64,000 nt of DNA. Origin: Streptomyces sp. NBC_01591. GTDB lineage: Bacteria > Actinomycetota > Actinomycetes > Streptomycetales > Streptomycetaceae. Within the stretch, counting starts at the first letter, position 1. Every line of letters starts with the position of its first letter. This document shows, one piece after another, positions 33,548-42,196 of this stretch. The notes under the pieces were generated by a model. It saw only the letters and a list, made by a program, of their open reading frames with translations, had not been told where the DNA came from and did no database searches. The translations under genes and the position numbers were made by a program. The stretch lies in NCBI RefSeq assembly GCF_035918155.1, contig NZ_CP109327.1, forward strand, positions 3,286,001 through 3,350,000. Reading direction: 5' to 3'.

Positions 33548-34498
33548 ATGACCTCCGAGACCAACACATTGGTCACTATCGATGCCACAACTACCTTGCT
33601 GGAGGCGGAACTTCCTCTCCTGGAGCAGCACCAGCAGAGTCTGGAGAAGGAACTCGCGACTGTCACCGAACGCCTGGAGTCGATGCGTACCGCGCTGACC
33701 GCGCTGCGCGCCCTGTCGGGTGCTCCCGCTCTCGCCCCTGCTCCCTCCGTGAGCGCGAACGCGAGCGCGGCGGCGGAGCCGAAGGTGGCGGAGCCGGGTG
33801 AGGCCGAAGAGGTCAAGGCCGACGACGCCAAGGCCGAGGCGGCGAGCGTTCCCGCTCCCAAGATTCCGCAGCAGGCACAGGATTCCGTCGACTCCGTCGT
33901 GCAGGCGGAGGCTCCGCAGGAGCAGGCGGCAGCCGCCCCCGCGCGCCGTGCCGCCCGTAAGGCGCCCGCCGCGCCCAAGGGCCGCAAGCAGGCTGCCGCC
34001 AAGCCGAGGGCCCAGCGCGGCCAGGCCAAGAAGGCCGTCGTCGCCAAGCCTGCCGAGGACGTCAAGGACATCAAGGACATCAAGGACGCCAAGGACAGCG
34101 AGGGCGCCAAGGACACGGAGTCCGCCGCACCCGCCAAGGCTGCCAAGACGGCCAGGGCGACCAAGGCGGTCAAGGACAGCAAGTCCGCCGCACCGGCGAA
34201 GGCGGCCAAGGCGACCAAGGCCGCCAGGCCCGCGAAGGCCAAGGCGCCGAAGAAGACCGAGACCGCCGCGGCCGCCGCACCGGCCGTCGACGACAGCGGA
34301 AGCCTCACCGAGCTCGCCATGAAGGTGCTCGCCGCGTCCGGCGACACCCCCGTCCGCGCCCGTGACGTCACGAAGGCCCTGGGGCGTGAGCTCACCCCCA
34401 ACGGCATCAACACCGTCCGCAGCACCCTCGACAGGCTCGTCGCCACCTCCCGGGCCCACCGCGCCGGCCGGGGCCTCTACCAGGCCCCCGCGAACTGA
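33548..34498 (+). CDS. Ala/Lys/Pro-rich DNA-binding protein with winged-helix end
   Basis: A 316-residue protein in three parts. Residues 1-60 form a coiled coil (LEAELPLLEQHQQSLEKEL). A long Ala/Lys/Pro-rich stretch (about 65-250) includes AKKA- and AKAAK-type repeats and short D-I-K-D repeats, like the tails of actinobacterial HupS or histone H1. A C-terminal winged helix follows (SLTELAMKVLAASGDTPVRA, NGINTVRSTLDRL). This suggests a nucleoid-associated or local regulatory role; that is inference. ATG has AGAAGGA eight bases upstream. A hairpin follows the stop. Confidence 0.7.
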   Translation: MTSETNTLVTIDATTTLLEAELPLLEQHQQSLEKELATVTERLESMRTALTALRALSGAPALAPAPSVSANASAAAEPKVAEPGEAEEVKADDAKAEAASVPAPKIPQQAQDSVDSVVQAEAPQEQAAAAPARRAARKAPAAPKGRKQAAAKPRAQRGQAKKAVVAKPAEDVKDIKDIKDAKDSEGAKDTESAAPAKAAKTARATKAVKDSKSAAPAKAAKATKAARPAKAKAPKKTETAAAAAPAVDDSGSLTELAMKVLAASGDTPVRARDVTKALGRELTPNGINTVRSTLDRLVATSRAHRAGRGLYQAPAN

Positions 34499-34521
34499 CC
34501 TCGCTCCAAAGGGAGTTCGCT

Positions 34522-34560
34522 GGATGCCCGGTACCGCCACCTCGGCGGCACCGGGCATCC
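34522..34560. terminator. Hairpin terminator
   Basis: An 11-bp outer stem (34522-34532 with 34550-34560) continues after one mismatch into a short GC inner stem with a 4-base loop. It lies 24 bases after the Ala/Lys/Pro-rich protein gene and 30 bases before the next start. Confidence 0.75.
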
Positions 34561-34589
34561 TGGTGGTGGCGGGTCTGTAGGTTGCCCGC

Positions 34590-35072
34590 ATGTCTTCATC
34601 ACTGCGACTCCAAAAGGTCACGCCGGACAACGTCGAGGCCGCCTGCCAACTGAAAGTACGCCCCGACCAGGACGGGCTCGTGAAGCCCGTCGCCTGGTCG
34701 CTGGCTCAGGCCTACGCGGCCCCCGACATCGCCTGGCCCCGGCTGATCTTCGACGGCGAGCAGCTCGTCGGCTTCGTCATGGCCTTCTTCGATGTCCGGT
34801 TCTACCCGGACGACCCGAACGACGACAGGCTGCGCTCCGGGCTCTGGCGGCTGAACATCGCGGCCGATCAGCAGGGGCGGGGATACGGCCGTTTCGCCGT
34901 GGAGGCGGTGTGCGAGGAGATCCGGCGGCGGGGGCAGACGCGTGCGACCGTGTCCTGGGTCCCCGGTGAACACGGGCCCGAGCAGTTCTACTTCAAGCTC
35001 GGGTTCCGGCTGACCGGGGAGACGAGCGGGGATCAGGTCGTCGGTGAGCTGGCGCTCGGCGACAACGCATAG
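34590..35072 (+). CDS. GNAT acetyltransferase (SpeG/Ats1-like)
   Basis: A 160-residue GNAT enzyme. Conserved blocks are VCQ-like NVEAACQLKVRPDQ, LVGFVMAFFDVRFYPDD, and the acetyl-CoA loop ADQQGRGYGRFAVEAVCEE followed by GPEQFYFKLGFRLTGE. The LWRLNIAADQQGRGYG block and overall length resemble spermidine-type acetyltransferases. Substrate is unproven. It has its own ATG after the upstream hairpin and ends just before a 15-bp tandem repeat. Confidence 0.85.
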   Translation: MSSSLRLQKVTPDNVEAACQLKVRPDQDGLVKPVAWSLAQAYAAPDIAWPRLIFDGEQLVGFVMAFFDVRFYPDDPNDDRLRSGLWRLNIAADQQGRGYGRFAVEAVCEEIRRRGQTRATVSWVPGEHGPEQFYFKLGFRLTGETSGDQVVGELALGDNA

Positions 35073-35079
35073 TACGGCT

Positions 35080-35139
35080 ATGCGTGGTGCGGCGATGCGT
35101 GGTGCGGCGACGTACAGCACGGCGATGCGTGGTGCTGTG
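35080..35139. repeat. 15-bp tandem repeat, four units
   Basis: Units 35080-35094 and 35095-35109 are identical (atgcgtggtgcggcg). Unit 35110-35124 is diverged and 35125-35139 matches in its first 11 bases. The array fills the gap between the convergent stop codons of the GNAT and CPT-like genes. Confidence 0.8.
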
Positions 35140-35169
35140 GCCGGAAACGATCAGTGGGGGCGCGCCCGG

Positions 35170-35703
35170 TCAGCCGATGTGGGCTGCGATGATGCGCGCG
35201 CACTCCATGGACTCGCTCCGCGTCGTGTCCACCTCGACGTCGTAGGTCACGCCCTGGTGGACCATGTCCGCCTGTGCGGCCGCCATGCCGGGGACGCGGT
35301 CGCCCCGCGCGATCTCACGGGCTGCGGCGACGACGCTCTCGCACCGGACGCCGACCCACAGCACCCGGATCTCACCGAGCGCCTTCTGCCACCGCTGTTG
35401 GGAGGCCGCGCCGCCGAGGAACACCTCGTCGACGATGACCCCGGCTCCCGCGCGGGCCATCGTGACGACCCCCTCGATCCATGCCGTCTCCAACGTACGG
35501 AACTCGGGGCCGACGACCACCTCGCCGTCCGGAGCGAACTCGATGCCTGCGTCCGACGCACGCATGGACGCGGGCATCGCCTCGACCAGTGTGTCGACAC
35601 CGAAGGTCAGCCACGGGTCCGGCAACACTGCCTGAAGGCACCGGGCGATCCCGGACTTCCCCGAGCTGGAACCACCGTTGAGCACGATCATCTGCGTCTT
35701 CAC
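35170..35703 (-). CDS. Chloramphenicol phosphotransferase-like kinase
   Basis: A 177-residue P-loop kinase of the CPT family. Walker A is [17 protein letters not shown] (residues 8-24), followed by [11 protein letters not shown], a [13 protein letters not shown] block and the [19 protein letters not shown] / YDVEVDTT region seen in S. venezuelae CPT, which phosphorylates the primary hydroxyl of chloramphenicol. Full length and all motifs are kept, so it may give some phenicol resistance, but many homologues have unknown substrates. It is monocistronic and points toward the GNAT gene. Confidence 0.85.
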   Translation of the reverse strand: MKTQMIVLNGGSSSGKSGIARCLQAVLPDPWLTFGVDTLVEAMPASMRASDAGIEFAPDGEVVVGPEFRTLETAWIEGVVTMARAGAGVIVDEVFLGGAASQQRWQKALGEIRVLWVGVRCESVVAAAREIARGDRVPGMAAAQADMVHQGVTYDVEVDTTRSESMECARIIAAHIG

Positions 35704-35904
35704 TCGGCCACACTAAAACCTGACGGCGGACCGGTGCGGTGATGTGGTCAACACGGTGGGACCGGCTCATGACCCGCATGGCCGTCGGAAGAACCGATTC
35801 AGCAGCTCCCGTCCGGGTGACGGAACCCCATATTCGGCAGTAACCGCAGCTCAGCGGCACAGACTTGCTGTCGTTTCCGACCCCCCGCACAAGGAGTTCC
35901 CCTC

Positions 35905-36252
35905 ATGCGTCTTCGTTCCACCGTTGCTGCCGCCCTCGGCGCGCTCGCGCTCATCGTCGCCGTGCCGACCTCGGCCAGTGCGGCCACCGGAGACTTCGCG
36001 TACACCTACACCGGTCTCGACGGCTCACCGCGGCTCGGCCTCCTCTCCGACCCGCCGAGCCAGATGTGCATCACCCTGCCCGAGGTGGCCGACCCCCTCT
36101 CGACGAACCCCGCCCACACTCCGTGGAACTACACCGACTCCAGCGCGACGGTCTTCAGCGGGCCCGACTGCGAGGGCGCCTACTTCACCCTTCGGCCCCA
36201 CGGCGGCCACGCCTCCGAGCGGCTGAAGCTCCGCTCGGTCGTCTTCAGCTGA
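35905..36252 (+). CDS. Small secreted protein
   Basis: A 115-residue protein with a clear signal peptide (MRLRSTVAAALGALALIV, cleavage after SASA near residue 27). The mature 88 residues have two cysteines (QMCITLPE and GPDCEGAYF) in the arrangement of small secreted streptomycete proteins with a gamma-crystallin/inhibitor-like fold. No enzyme motif is seen. ATG is preceded by AAGGAG and a strong hairpin follows the stop. Confidence 0.75.
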   Translation: MRLRSTVAAALGALALIVAVPTSASAATGDFAYTYTGLDGSPRLGLLSDPPSQMCITLPEVADPLSTNPAHTPWNYTDSSATVFSGPDCEGAYFTLRPHGGHASERLKLRSVVFS

Positions 36253-36273
36253 TCCTGCCGCACCCCGCGACCA

Positions 36274-36313
36274 CCACCCCGGTACGAGCCGCCCCGCGCT
36301 CGTGCCGGGGTGG
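36274..36313. terminator. 15-bp hairpin terminator
   Basis: Arms 36274-36288 and 36299-36313 pair with one G-U position, 21 bases after the stop of the small secreted protein. Confidence 0.75.
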
Positions 36314-36358
36314 CGTCGTATGCGGGAATGGGGGCCGGTCGTCGCAGGTTGACCGGGT

Positions 36359-36916
36359 ATGCCGACGCCATCTGTGATCCTCCTGCTGTCCGGAAGCCTG
36401 CGCAGCGGTTCCTCCAACGAGACCGTGCTGCGCACCGCGCGCGACGTGGCGCCCGCGGGGGTACGGACCGTTCTCTACGGCGGCCTCGCGTCGCTCCCGC
36501 ACTTCAACCCCGATGACGATGCCGATCCGCTGCCGGGTCCGGTGGCGGAGCTGCGTGCGGCGATCGACGAGGCGGATGCCGTACTCGTCTGTACGCCGGA
36601 GTACGCGGGGACCCTGCCGGGGGCGTTCAAGAACCTGCTGGACTGGACGGTCGGCGGTACCGAGATCTGCGACAAGCCGACCGCCTGGGTGAACGCCGCG
36701 GCTCCCGGCCGCGGCCAGGGCGCCGAGGCCACCCTCCGTACGGTGCTGGGCTACACCGGTGCGGACATCGTGGAGCCGGCCTGCGTACGGATCACCGTGG
36801 ACCGGAACGCGGTCGGCCCGGACGGGGTCATCACCGATCCGGGCGCCCGTGAGCAGCTGGCGCAGGTGCTCGCGCTGCTGACGGAGCGGGCCGCGGAGGC
36901 CGAGCGGGACGAGTAG
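36359..36916 (+). CDS. NADPH-dependent FMN reductase family
   Basis: A 185-residue flavodoxin-fold reductase. The FMN phosphate loop SGSLRSGSSNETVLR is at residues 11-25, and the typical VCTPEYAGTLPGAFKNLLDW motif follows around 77-96. Family members reduce FMN, quinones or azo/chromate compounds with NAD(P)H in the cytoplasm. The physiological electron acceptor is not evident. The gene stands alone between a hairpin and the MepB-like gene. Confidence 0.88.
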   Translation: MPTPSVILLLSGSLRSGSSNETVLRTARDVAPAGVRTVLYGGLASLPHFNPDDDADPLPGPVAELRAAIDEADAVLVCTPEYAGTLPGAFKNLLDWTVGGTEICDKPTAWVNAAAPGRGQGAEATLRTVLGYTGADIVEPACVRITVDRNAVGPDGVITDPGAREQLAQVLALLTERAAEAERDE

Positions 36917-36998
36917 AGGTCACAGTTGGAGGTTACCGGCGCCGGGGAAACTCATCGCCCGCCCCCGGCCGGGTGACAACGGGACAGCCGCTGACAGA

Positions 36999-37565
36999 AT
37001 GGGCGAAATGGCAACACTTTCTGAGCCCCCGCCCCCGTCCCGGCCCTGGCCGGACGGCGAGCCCCTGCATGCCGACCTCCTCGCGGCGAAGACGCTGGTC
37101 TACGACCCGAGCGGGCTCGTGTGCACGCGGCCGGTGCCCGAGGCGGAGAGCGCCGAGTACGGGGCACACGCATTCACCGTGGGCGGCTCCGCCGTCAGGT
37201 TCCGGGTGGCCCGGACCACCCCGACGAAGGCCGGACAGTTCGTGACGGTGTGGAAGCGGTCCGCGGGTGGTGGGCCGATCCGGCCCTACGACGCCGGGGA
37301 CCCGGTCGACCTCTTCGTCATCAGCACCCGTGACGCCGGCGGCTCCGGGCAGTTCGTGTTTCCGCGGGACGTGCTCTGCGAGCGGGACATCGTGTCGCGT
37401 GACGGGTCCGGCGGGAAGCGCGCGTTCCGCGTCTATCCGCCGTGGGTGACGACGCCCAATCGGCAGGCCGGCCGCACGCAGGAGTGGCAGGTGGAGTACT
37501 TCCTGCCGGTCCCGGAGGGCGGGGTCGCCGACCCGGACCGGTGCCGGGCGCTCTACCGCCCGTGA
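36999..37565 (+). CDS. MepB-like protein
   Basis: A 188-residue protein matching the MepB family: HADLLAAKTLVYDPSGL, GGSAVRFRVARTTPTKAGQFVTVWKR, DLFVISTR, GQFVFPRDVL and KRAFRVYPPW. MepB was named in the staphylococcal mepRAB multidrug operon, but its biochemical role is unknown; no efflux pump is adjacent here. An in-frame ATG at 37008 is an equally good start. The stop is 13 bases from that of the convergent lipoprotein gene. Confidence 0.82.
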   Translation: MGEMATLSEPPPPSRPWPDGEPLHADLLAAKTLVYDPSGLVCTRPVPEAESAEYGAHAFTVGGSAVRFRVARTTPTKAGQFVTVWKRSAGGGPIRPYDAGDPVDLFVISTRDAGGSGQFVFPRDVLCERDIVSRDGSGGKRAFRVYPPWVTTPNRQAGRTQEWQVEYFLPVPEGGVADPDRCRALYRP

Positions 37566-37578
37566 CCGTGGCGGCCGG

Positions 37579-38082
37579 TCAGCGGTAGTCCTCCGGGTGG
37601 CCCTGCATCCAGGTGTTGATGCGGTCGCGGGTGCCGATCAGTTCGGAGCGGTGCTTCTCCAGGTTGTCCGTGGAGGTGTCGCCGTTCAGCGTCCCGCGCA
37701 GGGTGGCGATCCAGGCGATCGGCTCCTTGAAGTGGCCGGGGCCCTGGGCGTCCGCCTTCATGGCCTTGTCCAGGCGGGCCAGTTCGTCGTGGACCCGACC
37801 CAGGAAGTAGGCGCAATTCGACGAGCCCGGGGTGCAGTTGTCGTTCAGCGTGGCCTGGAGCCCCGCGAAGGCGTCGCGTACGGCCTCCGGCCTGTTGCGC
37901 GCCTCCGCCTCCGCACTGGCCTCGTCCTCGGCGCTCTGCGCCGCGGCGGCTTCGTCGGCGGCCTTGGACGCGGCCGCGGCGTTCACGGACGGCGCCACAT
38001 AGGGAACGTCACCGCCCGGCCCCTGCGAGGTCCCGGCGGAGCAGCCCACCAGGAACGCCCCGAGAACCACCGCCGCGACCAC
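37579..38082 (-). CDS. Putative lipoprotein
   Basis: A 167-residue product with a lipobox LVGC at residues 11-14 and a Ser/Ala/Glu-rich linker, then a helical domain (AVRDAFAGLQATLNDNC, YFLGRVHDELARLDKAM). The start is a problem: the only in-frame start, GTG at 38082, leaves a signal peptide with no basic residues. The frame stays open upstream through a basic stretch (GRRGGASVYARIAATT) but without ATG, GTG or TTG. Either the GTG is used, or a base error hides the true start. Function unknown. Confidence 0.6.
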   Translation of the reverse strand: MVAAVVLGAFLVGCSAGTSQGPGGDVPYVAPSVNAAAASKAADEAAAAQSAEDEASAEAEARNRPEAVRDAFAGLQATLNDNCTPGSSNCAYFLGRVHDELARLDKAMKADAQGPGHFKEPIAWIATLRGTLNGDTSTDNLEKHRSELIGTRDRINTWMQGHPEDYR

Positions 38083-38220
38083 GGTCGTCGCAGCGATGCG
38101 CGCATAAACGCTTGCACCCCCTCGGCGACCGGAAATCCGGGCACCGCGTTAGCCTCGAAGAACCGGGCCAGAACCCTCCTGGGCCCGGATCACACAGACG
38201 AGAAGGCGAAGGTGGCTGCG

Positions 38221-38523
38221 ATGGCGAAGGTTCCGGCAGCGGCGGTGGCGGCGAGCGGGCTGGTCGGCGGGTACGCCGTCGCGCGGTGGACCAGGAAGCG
38301 GCCGCTGGGCGGGGTCGCCCTCGCCGCCGCGGGCACTGTCGCCGCGTACGAGTGGAACCGGCAGGCCGGGCCGCGCGCGGCCGTCGGGCTGACCACGGCG
38401 TACGTCGCCGCGTTCGCCGGTTCGCACCCGCTGGCCAAGAAGGTCGGCGCCTGGCCGGCCGTCTTCGCCGTGGCGGGCAGCATGGCCGCCGCGTCATGGG
38501 CGGTCACCCGCCGGGCCGCCTGA
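38221..38523 (+). CDS. Small membrane protein
   Basis: A 100-residue Ala/Gly-rich protein with three likely membrane helices (AAAVAASGLVGGYAVA, GVALAAAGTVAAYEW, WPAVFAVAGSMAAASWAV) and basic loops (RWTRKRP). ATG follows AAGGTGG. It is common in Streptomyces, but no function is known to me. A bidirectional hairpin separates it from the convergent DUF445 gene. Confidence 0.7.
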   Translation: MAKVPAAAVAASGLVGGYAVARWTRKRPLGGVALAAAGTVAAYEWNRQAGPRAAVGLTTAYVAAFAGSHPLAKKVGAWPAVFAVAGSMAAASWAVTRRAA

Positions 38524-38545
38524 AGCGCATACGGAAGCACGGAAG

Positions 38546-38576
38546 AGGGGTGGGGCTCCGAAGAGCCCCCACCCCT
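38546..38576. terminator. Bidirectional hairpin terminator
   Basis: Arms 38546-38558 and 38563-38576 pair around a CGAA tetraloop, with one bulged C. It lies between the convergent small membrane protein and DUF445 genes and could serve both. Confidence 0.75.
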
Positions 38577-38604
38577 GCTGTTGTGCGAACTTGTGCGAGC
38601 TCCG

Positions 38605-40035
38605 CTACGCGCCCAGCGCCCACGACACCGTATAGATCAGCAGGCCCGCCAGCGCACCCACCACCGTGCCGTTGATCCGGATGAACTGCAGGTCGCGGCC
38701 GATGTGCGCCTCGATCTTCTTCGACGTCTGGTCCGCGTCCCAGCTCGCGACCGTGTCGCTGATCAGCGAGGTGATCTCCGCGCGGTAGGTCGTGACGACA
38801 TAGACCGCCGCGTCCTCCAGCCAGCCGTCCAGCTTCGCCTGCAGCCGGCCGTCCGTCGCCAGCCGCGCCCCCAGCGCCATCAGTGAGGCCCGCGCCCGCA
38901 GCCGCAGCTCGCTCTGCTCGTCCTCCGCCGCCGCGATGATCATCGTGCGTACGGACGACCAGGCCGAAGCGATGACCTCCTGGACCTCGCCGCGTCCCAG
39001 GATCTCCGACTTCAGCCGCTCCACCCGGGCCCGGGTGTCCGAGTCCGTCTGGAGGTCGGCCGCGAAGTCCGTCAGGAACGTGTCGATCGAAGCGCGCGCC
39101 GGGTGCCCCGGCATGTCCCGCATCTCCGTGACGAACCGCAGCAGCTCCTTGTAGACCCGCTCCCCCACCCGCTTGTCGACGAACCGCGGCGTCCAGCCCG
39201 GAGCCCCGCCCTGCACCGCGTCCATCACCGAATCGCCGTGCAGCACCAGCCAGTCGTGGGCACGTACACAGATCAGGTCCACCACCCTGCGGTGGCCGCC
39301 ATCGGCGACGATCTTCTCCAGCATCTTGCCGAGCCCGGGAGCGATCTCCGCCGCATTGGCCCGCCGGGTGATCGCCTCACCCACCACGGCCTGCACATCG
39401 GAATCCCGCAGCACCTTCAGCGCACCGCGCAACGCGGTCGACAGCTCGGCGGTGACCCGGTCCGCGTGCTCCGGCTCGGCCAGCCAGGCACCGACGCGGC
39501 GGCCGACACCGAGCGCGTGGATCCGGCCCCGTACGACATCGCCGGAGAGAAAATTCTCGCCGACGAAGGAACCCAGGGACGCTCCGAGCTGGTCCTTCTT
39601 GGTGGGGATAATGGCGGTGTGCGGGATCGGCAGGCCGAGCGGACGTTTGAACAGCGCCGTGACGGCGAACCAGTCGGCCAGCGCACCCACCATCCCCGCC
39701 TCGGCGGCCGCGGCGACGAAGCCCGGCCAGCCGCCCACACCCGCGTTCTTCGCCCAGGTGGCGAGTACGTACACGAGCGCGACCAGCAGAAGGAGGCCCG
39801 TTGCCGTGGTCTTCATCCGGCGCACACCGCGCCGCTTCTCCTCGTCGGCCGCGGTGTACGCGAACGAGGCGAGAGGCGCAGGACGGCCACCCGGTACGGA
39901 ACGGGCCGCACCCGCCACCTGCTCCCCGGCACGCTCCCGCTGCCGCGCGCCCTGTTCCCCGGCTCCGGTCCGGTCGATCCGTTCCATCCGCTCCACCCGT
40001 CCGCGTACGCCTCGCCCCCGGTGTCCCGTACGCAT
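38605..40035 (-). CDS. DUF445 membrane protein
   Basis: A 476-residue protein of the DUF445/YjiN family. The core begins KTTATGLLLLVALVYVLATW (helix 1), then EAGMVGALADWFAVTALFKRPLGLPIPHTAIIP, the family hallmark. A long soluble helical region and a C-terminal membrane helix (GTVVGALAGLLIYTVSW) follow. Function is unknown in the family. The basic N-terminal extension of about 70 residues is uncertain: ATG at 40035 or 39987 are both possible. The gene is divergent from the SGNH hydrolase. Confidence 0.82.
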   Translation of the reverse strand: MRTGHRGRGVRGRVERMERIDRTGAGEQGARQRERAGEQVAGAARSVPGGRPAPLASFAYTAADEEKRRGVRRMKTTATGLLLLVALVYVLATWAKNAGVGGWPGFVAAAAEAGMVGALADWFAVTALFKRPLGLPIPHTAIIPTKKDQLGASLGSFVGENFLSGDVVRGRIHALGVGRRVGAWLAEPEHADRVTAELSTALRGALKVLRDSDVQAVVGEAITRRANAAEIAPGLGKMLEKIVADGGHRRVVDLICVRAHDWLVLHGDSVMDAVQGGAPGWTPRFVDKRVGERVYKELLRFVTEMRDMPGHPARASIDTFLTDFAADLQTDSDTRARVERLKSEILGRGEVQEVIASAWSSVRTMIIAAAEDEQSELRLRARASLMALGARLATDGRLQAKLDGWLEDAAVYVVTTYRAEITSLISDTVASWDADQTSKKIEAHIGRDLQFIRINGTVVGALAGLLIYTVSWALGA

Positions 40036-40133
40036 TGTCCCTACCTGACCTACTCCCGGGCCGCACGTCGAGTTCCCGACGCCCTGCCCCATCATGGGAC
40101 CAGTCCGATTGATCATGAGGAGACACACCGCCC

Positions 40134-41384
40134 ATGCCCAGGCGCCAGGGGTACGCCCTGCTCATCGCCCTCGTGGCGGGCACCGCCGCGCTCGCCGCCG
40201 CCGTGGCGTTCGCCGGCTCCCTGCTGTTCTCCGGCTCCGGCACCCGGCCGAAGCAGATCGCCGCACCCGACCCGCGGTCCGTGGCCCGTACGCCCGCCGC
40301 CCCCGCCCACTCCACCGGCCTCTGGGCCGCGACCTGGACGGCGGCACCCGTCGCCGGGGTGGTCGACTCCTACAACGGCAGCGCCCTGAACCGACGCACC
40401 ATCCGTAACGTCGTGCACACCAGTATCGGCGGCGACGCGGCCCGCATCACCCTCTCCAACGTCTTCGGCACCCGCCCGCTGGTCATGGACCGCGTCACCG
40501 TGAACACCCGCCCGGTGACCTTCGGAGGCGCGCGCACCGTGACCGTCGCGGCCGGCGGGCAGATCGTCAGCGACCCCGTCGTCGTCCCGGTCGCCGCCGA
40601 CACCGATCTCGTGATCACCCTGCGCACCCCCACCGCCCAGGGGCCCGTCACCGTCCACGAGCGCAGCCACCAGACGTCGTACGTGAACACCGCGTGGGGC
40701 ACCCGGCGGACCGACGGCTGGCGCTACCTCACCGCGGTCGACGTGCACACCCAGGTCGCCGCCGGAACGATAGCCGTGATCGGCGACTCGCTCACCGCGG
40801 GCACCGGCTCCACCCTCGACACGAACAGCCGCTGGCCCGACGTGCTCGCCGACCGGCTGCGCGGCCGGTACGGGGTGGCCAACGCGGGCATCGCGGGCAA
40901 CCGCATCCTGCGCGACGGAAGCGGCGTACGGGCGAGCGCCCGCTTCGAACGCGACGTACTGGACGTCGCCGGAGTGAAGACCGTCGTCATCGCACTCGGC
41001 ATCAACGATGTGCAGCAGACCCCGCAGGAGACCGACCCGCAGCGCATCGCGGACGGCCTGCGGTCCATGACGCAGCGCGCCCACGCACGCGGACTCCGGG
41101 TCGTCGGGGCGACCCTGATGCCGTACGAGGGGTACCGCACCTGGACACCCGCGCGCAACGACGTACGGGAACGGGTCAACGCGCTGATCCGGGCAGGCGG
41201 GATCTTCGACCACGTCATCGACTTCGACGCGGCGGCCCGCGACCCCTACCGCCCGACCCGGCTCCGGCCGGCCTACGACGGCGGCGACCATCTCCATCTG
41301 AACGACGCGGGCTACCGGCAACTGGGCTCACTGGTGGACCTGACCACGCTGGTGCACGACCGGCCCAGGTCCGACCAGCTCTGA
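40134..41384 (+). CDS. Secreted SGNH/GDSL hydrolase
   Basis: A 416-residue exported esterase-like enzyme. After a signal/membrane segment (residues 6-30) comes a beta-rich domain (WAATWTAAPVAG start, typical of this subfamily), then the SGNH core: block I VIGDSLTAG with the nucleophile Ser near 221, block III IALGINDVQ, and block V DHLHLNDAG carrying catalytic Asp and His. Probable role is hydrolysis of esters on extracellular lipids or glycans. ATG is preceded by GAGGAG. Convergent with the DUF1707 gene. Confidence 0.9.
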   Translation: MPRRQGYALLIALVAGTAALAAAVAFAGSLLFSGSGTRPKQIAAPDPRSVARTPAAPAHSTGLWAATWTAAPVAGVVDSYNGSALNRRTIRNVVHTSIGGDAARITLSNVFGTRPLVMDRVTVNTRPVTFGGARTVTVAAGGQIVSDPVVVPVAADTDLVITLRTPTAQGPVTVHERSHQTSYVNTAWGTRRTDGWRYLTAVDVHTQVAAGTIAVIGDSLTAGTGSTLDTNSRWPDVLADRLRGRYGVANAGIAGNRILRDGSGVRASARFERDVLDVAGVKTVVIALGINDVQQTPQETDPQRIADGLRSMTQRAHARGLRVVGATLMPYEGYRTWTPARNDVRERVNALIRAGGIFDHVIDFDAAARDPYRPTRLRPAYDGGDHLHLNDAGYRQLGSLVDLTTLVHDRPRSDQL

Positions 41385-41419
41385 CCCCCGGCGCGCTCCT
41401 CACGCCCCGGGGCGCTGCC

Positions 41420-42157
41420 TCAGTCCTCGGACCGGTCCGACGGGCCCCGGCCCTTCTCCAGCCGGCCCCGGCCGCGCCCGCGCTCCCGGTCCAGCTCCCG
41501 CAGCCGCTCCAGCTCCGCGTCCCTCAGCCGCTGCTTCTCCGCCTTGCTCCGCTTGTGCTCCACACCGACACCCCCCATCAGCGCGAACCCGGTGATCCGC
41601 ACCCGCGGGGCGTCCGGCGACGGGACCCCTTCATCCTTCGAGCGCTCCCCGAAGCCGCCCATGATGCCGATCCCCTTGACCTCGACATTCAGCTCCGGCG
41701 GAACCGTCACCTGCATACCGCCCATGATCGTGAAACAGCGGATGACCACCTCGCGGTCCTCGAAGTTCGCCTCACGCAGATCGATCTCACCGCCGCCCCA
41801 CATCGCGAACGCGGTGAACTTCCGGCCCACCGTCCAGTTCCCCCGGCGACCGAACCCACCCCAGAACGCGAACGCGCCGCCCGACGTGGCGGGCTTGCCG
41901 ATCCGGTCCGCCCACCGCCTCTCCGATCCGGTCCGCGCCGGAGCCGCACCCACCGGGGCCACCGCCGCGCCCGGCGCCGGAAGATCCCGGACCAGCGGCT
42001 CCAACTCCCCATGCGTACGCGCCTTGTAGGCCGCGTCGAGCCGCTGCTCGAACTCCTCCATCTCCAGCCGACCCTCGGCAACCGCCTCGCGCAGAGTCTC
42101 GGCGACACGCTCGCGCTCGGCATCGGAAGCACGCATTTCCGGAAGGTCACTTGTCAT
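41420..42157 (-). CDS. DUF1707 / LiaF-like regulatory protein
   Basis: A 245-residue protein with an N-terminal DUF1707 SHOCT-like domain (MRASDAERERVAETLREAVAEGRLE, then FEQRLDAAYKARTHGEL). A C-terminal domain of repeated glycine-rich strands (FAMWGGGEIDLREANF, CFTIMGGMQVTVP, GIGIMGGFGE, GFALMGGVGV) is like the cell-wall-active-antibiotic response domain of LiaF. No membrane segment is present. It may act in envelope stress sensing, by analogy. The start MTSDLPEMRAS is conserved in the family; an in-frame ATG 30 bases upstream is rejected. Confidence 0.85.
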   Translation of the reverse strand: MTSDLPEMRASDAERERVAETLREAVAEGRLEMEEFEQRLDAAYKARTHGELEPLVRDLPAPGAAVAPVGAAPARTGSERRWADRIGKPATSGGAFAFWGGFGRRGNWTVGRKFTAFAMWGGGEIDLREANFEDREVVIRCFTIMGGMQVTVPPELNVEVKGIGIMGGFGERSKDEGVPSPDAPRVRITGFALMGGVGVEHKRSKAEKQRLRDAELERLRELDRERGRGRGRLEKGRGPSDRSED

Positions 42158-42196
42158 ACCGCGCAGCCTATTGAACGCCTGCGCCACCCCACAGCC

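Noticed and set aside
35080..35139. Possible CRISPR-like array
   Set aside because: Units are 15 bases, directly abutting, with no spacers and no cas genes in the window.
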